Made by a program: the position numbers and the translations under genes
NCBI GenBank assembly: GCA_017991595.1
Contig: JAGOQJ010000003.1
Location: forward strand, 291,544 to 355,543
Direction of reading: 5' to 3'
Source of the DNA: Candidatus Didemnitutus sp.
Lineage (GTDB): Bacteria > Verrucomicrobiota > Verrucomicrobiia > Opitutales > Opitutaceae
Length of the DNA stretch: 64,000 nucleotides
Shown here: positions 51,101 to 63,100 of the stretch, piece after piece
Layout: each line of letters starts with the position of its first letter
Position numbering within the stretch: position 1 is the first letter of the stretch
Notes under the pieces: model-generated
What the model was told of the DNA's origin: nothing
Database searches by the model: none
Seen by the model: the letters and a program-made list of their open reading frames with translations, nothing else

Positions 51101-54100
51101 ACACCGGTCTCGCCATCAACAACTTCGTCGCCGGCGTCGAGTTCTTCAAGACGCTGCCGTCGATCGACGAGCCCTTCGAGCTGCGCAACCCCGAGTTCGA
51201 TGTCTCCGCGGTCGCCGGCGACGCGGGCGCCTGGCTCGCCGCGATCAAGACCCAGGTCTTCAACCAGTATGTCGCCGTGCAGGCCAACCCGGCGCTCGGC
51301 GGCTTTGGCGCCGCGTTCACTGCGCCCATGCTGATCAAGGGCTCCGCCAAGGTCTTCTCCGCCTACACCTCGCAGTCGGTCTTCAACGGCCAGGTCGACC
51401 TCATCATCAGCACCGACGGCAAGATCCTTATCAAGGGGCAGCTCAATTTCGCGGCCGACCTCATCAGCATGAGCGGCAAGCTCTACATGGATCTCTCGAA
51501 CATCTCCAGCGGCGCCGTGACAATTCTCTTCCTCGCCGACATTCCCGATCAGGTGCGCCTGCTCTCGATCGACGGCAAGCTGAAGATGGGCTTCCGCAAC
51601 GATGCTGGCGAGGAGGTCGAGATCCCAGTCGTTGCCGCTGGCACGCCGCCGCCTGCCGGCATCATTCCGATCAGCGCCGTCGCGGCCGATTCCGCTTCCT
51701 ACACGACCGAGCGCGCCGCCGAGCTCAACACCGGCACCACCCGCTACGTCGACGTCACCTTCACGCCTGACGCCAACGCGCTGATCAATTATGCCTCGAT
51801 CCTCGATTCCGGGGCCGAGTTCACCGCGACCTTCCGCAAGGCGGACGGCTCCACCATCACGCTGACGATCGCCGGCACGCCGGTCGGCCTCGAAGTGACG
51901 ACCGGGCCGCTGCTGGATGAGCAGGGCAACCCGATCCTCATCAATGTCGGCACCGAGGCGGAACCCGAGATGGCCGAGGCGCAGGGCACCACCGTGACCG
52001 AACTCACGGCCGCCACGCCCGAGGCCTTGCTCGCGCTCCTGCAGGAGAAGAACACCCGCCGCTTCCGCTATGAGATCACGACCGACGGCTTTGACTGGAG
52101 CGAAGGCGAGCTGACGCTCGTCTTCATCGAGGGCAGCTACGCTCAGGACGTGGATACCAACCGCCCGCGCGGTGTCGTGGTCATTCCGGAGACTAGCACG
52201 GTGAACGTCGGCCGTCTGAACATCACGCAGACCGCCGACGGCAAATACTACCTCGATGTCCTTTACGCTCCCGGCACGCTCGGCAGCCTCGATTACGCTT
52301 CGATTCTCGACGCGGCGCCGGAGTTCACCGCTGTGCTGAAGATGGCCGACGGCACGAGCTTGGAGCTCACTTTCGGCAGCACACCGGTGGGCGTAGAGCT
52401 CGGCTTGAACGCCGATGGCATCCCCACGGAGACACTCGTCACCGCGGCATCGCAGGACAGCCTGATCGAGAAGCTCAAGAACCGCGGCGTGCACCGTTTC
52501 CGCTACGAGATCACCAATGCCGGCTTCGCCTGGGCCGTGGGCTCGCTCGACATCACGTTCACCGAAGGCTCCTTCTCGCAGAGGGTCATCGGCAGCAGCG
52601 AGAGCGTGCAGAATGCGGCGGCGACGGTTTCCATTCGCATCGAAGGCAGCACGGCGGCGCTGGCCACGTTGGGCTCCGCCGGCACCGCTCCGCTCGGCGC
52701 GTTGCTGCAGCAGGGCTATATTGACATCCGTCTGTCGCCTTCGCGCACCAGCGGCTCGCTGCTCGGCTTGGCCAACGGCCCCCCGCTCACCGTGGCCGGC
52801 CCGGGTGTCGGCACCGCCGTCCTCAGCGCGACCGGCGTGCGCCAAGGCGAAACTGACATCTATCGCTACACCTTCTCAGGCACCTTCGCGCCGGGTGAAG
52901 TCACGTTCACCATCGCCGCAGGTGCGTTCACGGACTCCGCCGGGTTAACCAATCTTGAGCAGACCATCCAGCTGACCATCGAGGGCAGCACGGCCACCGT
53001 CAGTGGCTTCACCCCGTCCGCCACCATCGGCCTCACAGTGCTTGAGGATCGTGGCTACCTCGACATCACCTTCGCCCCCGGCACCGGCACGAAGGTCACG
53101 GCCGAGTCCCTGTTGGATGACGAGAAGGAAGTCCGCATCACGCTCGCCAACGGCACGCAGCTCGTCGTCTCCGGCACGCCGACCCAGCCCGGGGCGCTCG
53201 CCGGCACCAATACCTACCGCTACTCCTTCACCGGCACCCTCGTCTCCGGCAAGATGACGGTCACCTTCCTGAGTGCGACGTTCACCGACGACGCCGGCAC
53301 CGACAACGTCGAGACTTCCGTCGAGTTCACCCTCGCGCGCCCGACCGCGGCTCCGTCCAGTTTCGTCGATGGCGGCGGCGTCGACACGGAAACACTCAAC
53401 GGCCTCGGCTACTTCGAGCTCACGCTCACCCCGGCGCTCGCCAACCTGCTGGTCGACGCCGACTCGGTCACCGCCGCCGGTCTCGACCTCGCGGTCTACC
53501 GTCTCATCGCCCTTGATTTCCAAGGCATCGAGATGGATGGCACGGCCAACACGATCACGCTCAACGATCACGGCCTCGCGGCGGGCAGTCGCGTGACGCT
53601 CTCGCAATTCGCTGGCGGTGCGCTGCCTGGCGGTCTCGCCACCGGTGATTACTTCGTCATCGTCGTCGACGCCGATACGATTCAGCTCGCGCTGGAGGAA
53701 GGCGGCACCGCCGTCGACTTCACCAACAACACCGAGAGCGACGCCACCAAGTTCCGTCTCACGCAGCGCGGCGCGGCCCTCAGCGGCTACGGCATCGACC
53801 GCGTCGAGCGCGTCGAGGAGAACGGCAGCCCGACCAACCGCTTCCGCTTCTTCTTCACCGGCACCTTCAGCGTCGCCAGCCTGCGTGACCGTCTCGAGGT
53901 CGTCCTGTCGATGGAGCAGGGGGCCTGGACCGACAGCGCCGGCAACGAGTCCGAGGCCTTCAGCGCCTCGTTCACCGTGCGCCGCCCGGCCACGACGTTC
54001 TACATCTCCCTCGCGGGCGGCATGACGCTCGATGCGGCCGGCCTCACCGACGAGCCGCTCCTCGACATCCGCGGCTACGTCAACTTCGAGGCCAAGGAGA

Positions 54101-57100
54101 CCGACAGCGGCCCGCGCCTGCGCCTCGAATTCGGCGGCACCTTCAAGGTCGTCTACCTCGGCAACCTCGGCTCGGCCGCCGGCGTGTTCGTGCTCGATCT
54201 CAGCGCGCCCGATGCCGACTCCGTCACCGTCCGCGACCTGCTCACCGACATGGGCATCCCGGTGCCGGACTCCGCGGTCTTCGATCTCGCGCTGCCCAAG
54301 CTCTGGGGCGTCATCAAGGTCGAGACCAACCTCGAGTTCCTCAAGAACATCGGCATCGACATCAAGATTGCCGGCACCTTCCAGATCAACACGACGCAGA
54401 CCACGAAGACCGAGACGATCCGCGTCGAAGGCATTCCGGGCGACACCTTCGCCTCCCTCGGCGCAACCGAGTCCGCCATCGACGGCCTGAACAACGGCTC
54501 GATCGCCGCCGGCCTCCTCGCGCTCTTCACCGGCGACAACACCCTCGGCAACGACTACAGCGTCAAGACCATCATCGACGGCACCCTCTGGCGCATCGTC
54601 GACAACGCCACCAAGCGTCAGTTCTTCATCCAGCTCGCCAACGAAGGCGACATCGCCTCGACGACGAACTCCACCTCGCTCGTCTTCAACCTGCGCAACG
54701 ACACGCAGACCTTCGACCTCGAGGCCAAGACGCTGCTCATCGCCGCCTACGCCTACGCGAAGTTCTCGATCAACGATTCGGAGGTCTTCTCGATCAGCGC
54801 CGCCTTCTCCATCAAGCTCAAGACCACGAGCCTGGAGATGTTCGCGGACGGCCACATCTCCTTCACGCCCGGCGGCACGAAGATCTTCGAGGCCCGCGTC
54901 CAGGCGCTCCTGCTCGTCCGGCCCGACGGCATCGCCGGCAAGTTCAAGCTCGGCGCCGCGCTCAACTTCCCCGGCGTGCACATCGGCGGCTCGCTCGACG
55001 TGCTCATCAACACCTACGGCGAGGACATCGAGTGGAGCGTGCCGACCTTCCTCCGCGAGGTCGTCGGCTATGATACCGTCACCATCTCCGGCACGCCGCA
55101 GAAGCTGAACGTCGACTTCGACCCGACCGAGGGTGGTTCGCTCGACCAATCCGTGCTGGTGGACGATCCGGACGCCGAAGCCGGACCCTACATCGCCATC
55201 GCGGGCCTCGCGGAGGCGAACATCCTCGACGCGTTCCTGTGGAACGGCGCGTTCTTCATCTCGCTCTCCTCCGAAGGCTTCGAGTTGCAGGCCGCCATCC
55301 GCATGGAACTCAAAATTCCGGTGCCGGACGCCCAGAGCGGCCCGACGCTATTCAAGCTGAAGGGCTCGGCCTCGCTCAAGATCGACGCCGACGGCCTCTA
55401 CGGTCGCGCGGAACTCGTGCGCTACGGCAGCCTCGGCCTGCCCGTCGGTTTCGAGTTCGAGGCCGGCTTCGTGCTCGAGATCAACACCGCCACGGTGGCG
55501 AAGTCCATCCGCACCTACTCGTTCGACGAAGGCACTGGCAATCGCCTCACGGAGGAGATCAAGACCATCCGTCCGCTCTTCTTCGAATTCGTGGCGGGCG
55601 GCTACTTGGCCTTCACCGTCGGCGGCACCGATGCGGCCAAGCTCACGGGCCGGTTCTCGTTCACCATCGCCGCTGGCGACGGCTACGTGCAGATGACGGC
55701 CGACGTGTCGGCCGAGGTCGCCGATCAGACGCTTGGCCGCGCTTCGGCCGGCCTGCGCATCGGTGTGCACAACGGCACGCCCTACATCGCGGCCTTCATC
55801 CAGATTTCCGTGGGCGGCGGCGTCTCCGCGCCCGACGGCGCCGAGACGCTCTCCGGCACGGGCTTCGAGCTCCAGTTCAAGCTGGCGTTCTTCATCAACA
55901 CCGCGAACACGGACTTCACCATCAACGGCGTCTTCCTCGCGCGCACCGAGATCAAGCTCGCGGCCTCCGGTTATATCCAGTTCAGCATCGGCAACCTCGC
56001 CGGCTTCCGCATCGAGGGCGAGATGACGATGATCGCGAACGCCGAGGGCTTCAGCGTCACCATCTCCGGCGCGCTCACGGCGAAGGTGCTCGGCGCGACG
56101 ATCTTCCGTGCCCAGGCGCAGGGCGCACTCGCGGTCATCAACGTCGGCACGGAGGACATCCCGCTCTACGTCATCGCTGGTGTCCTCGCCATCAACATCA
56201 CGGCCGATTCGGTCGTGAACGGCAACGGCTTCGGGTTCGACGCCACCTTCCGCCTCGAGGTGAACACGACCAATGCCGAGAAGATATTCTCCTTCGGCAC
56301 GGGCAACGTCACGCTCGAGGCCGGCATCTACGCCCGCATCTTCATCGACGGCAGCCTCTTCATCGGCACGCCTGAGACCGGCTTCCTGCTCGCCGGCACG
56401 TTCTACCTCGAGGTCGGCACCAACGGCCTGATGCTGTCCGCCGAGGCCACGCTGAGCCTCCGCATTGCGGACCAGAACATCATCAGCTTCGACGCGGTCG
56501 GCGCCCTGCTCATCGGCCCGCGCGGCATCGCCGCCAAGATCGCCATCTCGCTCAACGTGGGCGGGTCGTCCCTCTTCGAGCTCTCGGGCACCTTCATCTT
56601 CGAGGTTAACACCACGGGCGATGCGATTGCCACCATCGGTGCCGCCACCGTCAATCTGCCCGCCGGTCCCTACATGCGGATCAAGCTCACTGGCACGATC
56701 CGACTCCTCGATGTGCTCAGCCTGCAGGGCAGCGCCGAGTTCAAGATCGTCGGCACCACGGTGTCGCTTGAGATATCCGCATCCGCCGATCTGTCGCCAT
56801 TGGGCAGCCTCAACGCCGTCGGCAGTCTCTATCTGAGCCCGGCGGGCTTGTGGGGCAGCCTCCAGCTCTCCGGCACCCTCGACGGCTTCGGTGTCGTCTC
56901 CCTCGAGGGCAGCTTCCTGCTCGCGATCAACACCACTTCCTCGGCCCGCACCGTGAAGGTGCTCGATGTCGACCCGAACTCCGGCGCCGTTGCCGGGCTC
57001 CGCGATCAGAGCATCGAGGCCTCCACCATCATCGTGAGCTTCGGTGGCAAGTTCAAGGTGCTGTTCTTCTCCATCGAGGGTTCCGCCTTCCTCAAGCTCA

Positions 57101-60100
57101 GCCCGACGGGCTTCGAGATCATGTTCGACGCCTCGGTCGACCTGAAGCTCTTCGGCCGCCTCTCCGTCCGCGGCGCCGCCGCCATCGGCACCGAGGGCGG
57201 CACGCCCTACTTCATGATCGATCTCGGTCTCGGCGTCAGCGTGCTCTCCATGGGCCTGATCGAGATTTCCGGCAACTTCCGCCTCAAGCTCGATACGCGC
57301 ATCAGCTTCTTCCAAGTCGCGATCGACATGAAGCTGAAGATCTGGGTCTTCGAGGTGCGCGGCGCCGCCTCCATCACGGCGACTTCCGAGTATTTCGAGA
57401 TCCGCATCAGCAATCTCGGGATGAACTTCTTCAACATCCTCACCGTGAACCTGAGCGGCTACGTGCGCTCCAACGGCGAGTTCGAGTTCACCGCGAGCGC
57501 CGGCGTGCGCCTCGACTTCGGTCCGGTCTACTTCTTTGCCAACTTCAGCCTCACACTCGCGCACTGGGGCTTCCGCGCCTCCGGCTCCGCCGGTGCGGGC
57601 GTCGAGATCGATTTCGGCCTCTTCTCGATCGATATCAGCATCAGCTTCAGCTTCAGCCTGTCCTTCAACATCCAGAAGGGTGAGGCCACCTTCAGCTTCT
57701 CCATCGGGCCCTTCGACATCGACATCGTCTGGTCCTTCGGCGCCCCGCCGATCCTCGCCACCAAGATCGGCAGCGTCCTCCGCCTCAACATCGGCGTCGA
57801 CGCCCGCCACCGCGGCGGCAGCTACACGACCGACAACAACGAGAGCTTCGTCGTTACCCACGTCGGCGGCTCCAAGGGCAACGAGACCGTCCGCGTCGCC
57901 GCCATGGGCTACCAGCAGGATTACGGCGGCATCTCCAAGATCATCGTCAATGACGCCGGCAACGGCAACGACACCATCACCATCGCCGGCGGTGTCCTCG
58001 CGGACGTCGAGATCAACGGCGGCGTCGGCGATGACCGCATCATCAGCGCGTCGAGCGGCAACCAAGTCCTCCGGGGCGGCACGGGCAACGACAGCCTCAC
58101 CGGCGGCCCGGGCAGCGACCGCATCTACGGCGGCGACGGCAACGACACCCTGAACGGCCAGGGCGGCAACGATTTCCTCTACGGCGAGGCCGGTCGCGAC
58201 ACGATCCTCGGCGGCCCTGGCGACGACTTCCTCGATGGCGGCATCGGTAATGATTCGCTCAATGGCAACGCCGGCACCGACACCTATTACTTCACCGGCG
58301 AGTTCGGCGCCGACAGCATCGATGAGGACGCCAACGACCTCGCCGACCTCATCGACCTCACCTCCATCGGCGGCGCCATCACCTTCAACCTCGGCTCCAC
58401 CTACGTCGCGACCATCGGTGACAACAGCGTCACCGATCCCAACCGCGTCGCCGAGATCTGGTCCGGCGGTTCCGGCAAGGACGTCTACAACGTCACCGCC
58501 ACCGCCGCCAACGACGTCACGCTCCGCGGCAACAGCAATGACGACACCTACAACGTCACCCTCGGCGGCCTCAACGGCCACGTGGTGATCGACGATGGCG
58601 CCAGCAGTTCCAACGTCGACGTCCTCAACGTCACCTCAAGCCTCTCCGGCGCGATCCGCCTCTCCGACAGCACCGGCGACTCCCGCCTCACGCAGGTTGC
58701 CGCCACGACGCAGGTCGTTCGTTACGACCCCGGCTACAACAACGTCGAGACCATCAACCTCGTCGCGCTCAACGCCGCCGTGACCATCGCGGGCCCCGGC
58801 GCCGAGGTCATCGATCTCCGCCGCGATCTCACCATCCGAGCGCAGTCCATTGCTTGGACCGGCCGCATCCACGCCGGTCTGGTCAGCTTCGAGTCCGCCT
58901 CCACGCTCACGGTGGACCACGACGTCGTCACCCGCGCCAACGGTCCGATCACCTTCCTGAATTCTGCCGGCAACATCCACCTCAACGCCGGCCTCTACAG
59001 CGCCTCCGACGACGGCTATATCGGCAACGGCAACGGCACCATCACGCTCACCGCGCAGGCCGGCGCGATCACGACCTCCGGCCTCGGCTGGCGCACCGGC
59101 ACGGGCCCCGGCGGCTTCCACACTTGGCTCGATTGGGCCCTGCGCTTCGCCAAATACTCGCTCGCCTCCGTCGACTTCCTCACCGGACGCGTCGTGCAGG
59201 CCGATGCGTTTGGCTGGGAGGAAATCCTCTACACGCCGAACGGCACCGTCCTCCGCGAGCAGAAGGGCGCCTTCATCCAATCGAACAACGGCCGCCTCGT
59301 CCTCAGCGCCGCGCTCGGAGTCGGCGCGCCCGTCACCGGCTCGCAGATCAGCCCGCTCTCGCTCTTCACCGATGTCGCCGAGTTGGCCGTCAACACCCCG
59401 ACCGACCGCGCGAGCTACATCATCGACATGGACGACGTCACCAATGTCGCCTCGTCCACCTCCGGCCGCCTCGAACTGGTCAGCCTCTTCGGCCAGCAGA
59501 CCGTCGCACAGCCCATCAACACCACTGTCGAAGTCATCCTGTCCGGCAACCAGATCGACCTCAGCCGCACCGTCACCAGCACGAATAACATCTACGTCTA
59601 TCCGACGAACCCGACGCTCGCGATGGTCTTCATCCCGACGACGACGACCCTTTCTTCCGTCCCCGGCGGCAGCAACGGCCTCATCCTCACCCAATCCGAG
59701 CTCAACAACCTCTTCTCGAGCAGCCTCATCTATTTCGGCTCCGACGAATTGCTGAACACCCTCTACCTCGGCGACCGCAGCCTCACGCCGGTCACCTTGC
59801 CCGGCCCGAACGTCGTGCTCCGCGGCGATGCCATCTTCGTCTTCTCGCCGCTGCGCGCCCAGCGCCTCTACATCCTCGGTGACGGCTCCACCACCACGCT
59901 CTCGGCCGACATCAACGCCCTCTCCGAGACCATCAGCGACACCGTCGAGGTTGACGGCGTCCGCACCATCACGGCCACCGACGGCAGCATCATCATCGGC
60001 AACCCCGGCGGACAGATCGATGGCAACGGCTCCGGTGGCCCCGACAGCCTCACGCTCAACGCCACCCAGTCGATCACGGTCGCCAACGGCATCGGTCAGA

Positions 60101-63100
60101 ACAAGGCCCTGGCCAACCTCACGCTCAATGCCGGCGGCGTCATCGACATCGGCGGTGCTGTCACCCTCTCCGGCAACCTCACGGTCCAGAACGGCACCAC
60201 GGTCCGTTTCCGCGGCCCCGTCACCCTCGGCGGCAACCTCGTGATCGATAACGCCACGGACATCGTCTTCGACGGCCCCGTCACGGTCACCGGCACCGTC
60301 ACGATCGCCAAGGGCAGCAGCATCACCTTCAGCGGCAATGTCGCCGTCAACGGCGCCTTCGCCATCGGCAGCAACGCCGCCTACGCGAACGTCGGCACCG
60401 TCACCTTCTCGGCCAACGCCCGCTTCGACTTCAACGGCACCGCCGCCATCTTCGCCAACGGCGCCATCAACTTCGGCAGCGCCGTCGGCGGCATCGGCGG
60501 CATCTACCTGCCCGACGCGCTCACGCTCGGCAGCAACGCCAGCATCGCCTTCGCCAGCAACATCAACCTCGGCGTCGCCCCGCTGACCGTCGAGAAGGCC
60601 GCCGCCGTCACGCTCTCCGGCAACTCCACCGCTGGCGCGATGGTCATGCAGAATGTCTCCGGCAACATCATCATGGATCTCACGACCGTGGTGGTCTCGC
60701 TCGACCTCACCTCGACCGGCGACGGTATCTCGACCTTCGTCCGCCTCGGCACCCTCGAGGTCGGCGCAGGCAACGCCACCATCACGGCCAATCAGATTCA
60801 GCTCACCGGCACCATTTCCGACATCGGAGCCCAGTCGAGCCTCACGCTCAAGCCCTACACGGTCTCGCGCCCGATCGTCGTCGGCAACTCGCCGCCCGCC
60901 GGCACCACTCCGACGCTCAACAACCGCCTCGATCTCAACGCCTCCGAGATCGCCCTCATCCTCCCGGGCTTCTCCATCGTCAACATCGGCGACGCCGCCG
61001 CGGGCACCGGCACCGTTTACCTCGGCTTCATGGGCACCCAGCTCGCGCCGGGCGAATACCTCAACAAGACGAGCATCTTCGGTGGCTCCATCATCGTCAC
61101 CCGTCCGCAGGACATCAACGCGATCGTCCCCGAGTTCCGCCTCGTGGCCCGCACCGGTGACATCACGCTGAACGCCGATGCCCGCCTCGGCTGGGCCGTG
61201 AACAACACCACCGCCGAGCGCAATGCGTGGATCCGCCTCGAGGCCGCCGGCAATATCGTCCTCAACGCCGGCATCTACGCGCTCAATCGCGTCTCCCTCA
61301 CCGCCGGCTGGGGCACGGGCGTCGGCAACATCATCATCAATTCCACCGGCCAGATCGTCACCTCGAATGCCGCCGGCGCCGACCGCCGCATCGAGCTTTC
61401 CGCCGGCCTGACCAGCGGCAGCATCCTGCTCAACGGCGCCGCGCCCGAGTCCACGATCCTCAGCGCCGCCGGCAATTCCACCCTGGCACTGCTCGCCCGC
61501 GGCGGCTCCATCCTGCAGACGCAGGGCCGCGTGATCGGCGGCGCGCTCGCGGCCCAGACCAGCGGCGATATGACCCTCCGCACCACGGTCGAGCGCGTGG
61601 GCTCACTCACCATCGCGGGCGAGGTTTATGGCGACGGCTCGCCGCGCACCATCAACGGCCTCGTCCTCACCGGCACCGGCGCGCTCAATCTCACCGAGTC
61701 CGACTCCCTCCAAGTCGACCAGATCACCAGCAACACCGGCGCCATCGCCGTCACGACCACCGGCGCCGGCAATATTGCCGTCAACTCCATCGTCTCCACC
61801 TCCGGCAACATCACGCTCACCGCGGACGGCGCCATCACCGATTTCACGCCGGGCGCCGACGCCACCCTCAACATCTCCACCTCCGGCCAGCTCACGCTCG
61901 TGGCTAACACCGGTATCGGCGGCACGGGTCTCGCCGACCTCGACGTCAACGTCACCGCCCTCCAGGCCACCAACAACGTCTCCGGCGACATCGTCATTCA
62001 GGACCCGAATACGCTCACCCTGTTCGGCCCGGTCCGCACGCTCGCCGGTAACGGCAACATTCGCATCACGGTCGACGCGGGCGCGCTCAACGTGAACGCC
62101 AACGTCACCGCACATGGCGCCGGCAACATCACGCTCACCGCCACCGCCGGCGCCTTCGCCCAATCCGCCGCGAGCACCATCAGCTCGACTGCGGGTAACT
62201 TGTCCATCGCGGCCGACAGCGCCACGCAATCCGGTGCTCTCGCCACCGGTGTCGCCGGCACCATCTCCTTTGTCACCGATCTCGGCGCCATCACGATGGC
62301 CGACGGCGCCATGACCACGTCGGCGACTGGCTCTATTAATTATACTGCGGCCACGAACGTCGCGCTCGCCATCATCACGTCGACCTCCGGCGATCTCACC
62401 ATCACGGCGACGGCCGGCGCGATCACGGACAACACCGCCGCCGAATCCGCCAACCTCACGACGACCGGTCAGACGACGCTCACGGCCAACACCGGCATCG
62501 GCACGAGCGGGGCAGGGGACATCGACACGACGATCACCACTCTCCAGGCAACCAACAACCCTTCGGGCGGCATTTACCTGCAGGAGACCGACGGTCTCGT
62601 CATCAACGGCACCGGAGTCCGCACGCTCGCAGGCAACGGTCCGATCGCCATCCAGGTCGATGCCGGCAATCTCACTGCCGACGCGGTCATCACCGCGCAC
62701 GGCAACGGCACCATCACACTGAACGTCCTGGCCGGCACGCTCACGGCCAACGCGACCGTCACCTCCACGGCGGGTGCCATCAGCCTCACGGCCGACGCCA
62801 TCGTCCAGAATGCCAACGTCGGCACCAGCGCCGCCGCCATCACCTACATCACCGATGTGGGCGCGATCACGATGGCGGACGGCACGGTGACCAGCACGAC
62901 GACCGGCGCGATCGCCTTCACGGCGGCCACGGACATCGCGCTCAGCGCCCTCAATTCCACGTCCGGTGTCTTCACGCTCACGGCCACCGCCGGAGCGATC
63001 ACGGACAACACCGTCGCCGAGTCGGCCAACCTGACGACCACCGGCCAGGTCACGCTCACCGCCGCCACCGGCATCGGCGCCACGGGCGCGGCCGATATCG

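Noticed and set aside
55348..58581. 1,077-codon antisense frame
   Set aside because: Shadow of the giant gene; it also covers the RTX block, which is meaningful only in the sense frame.
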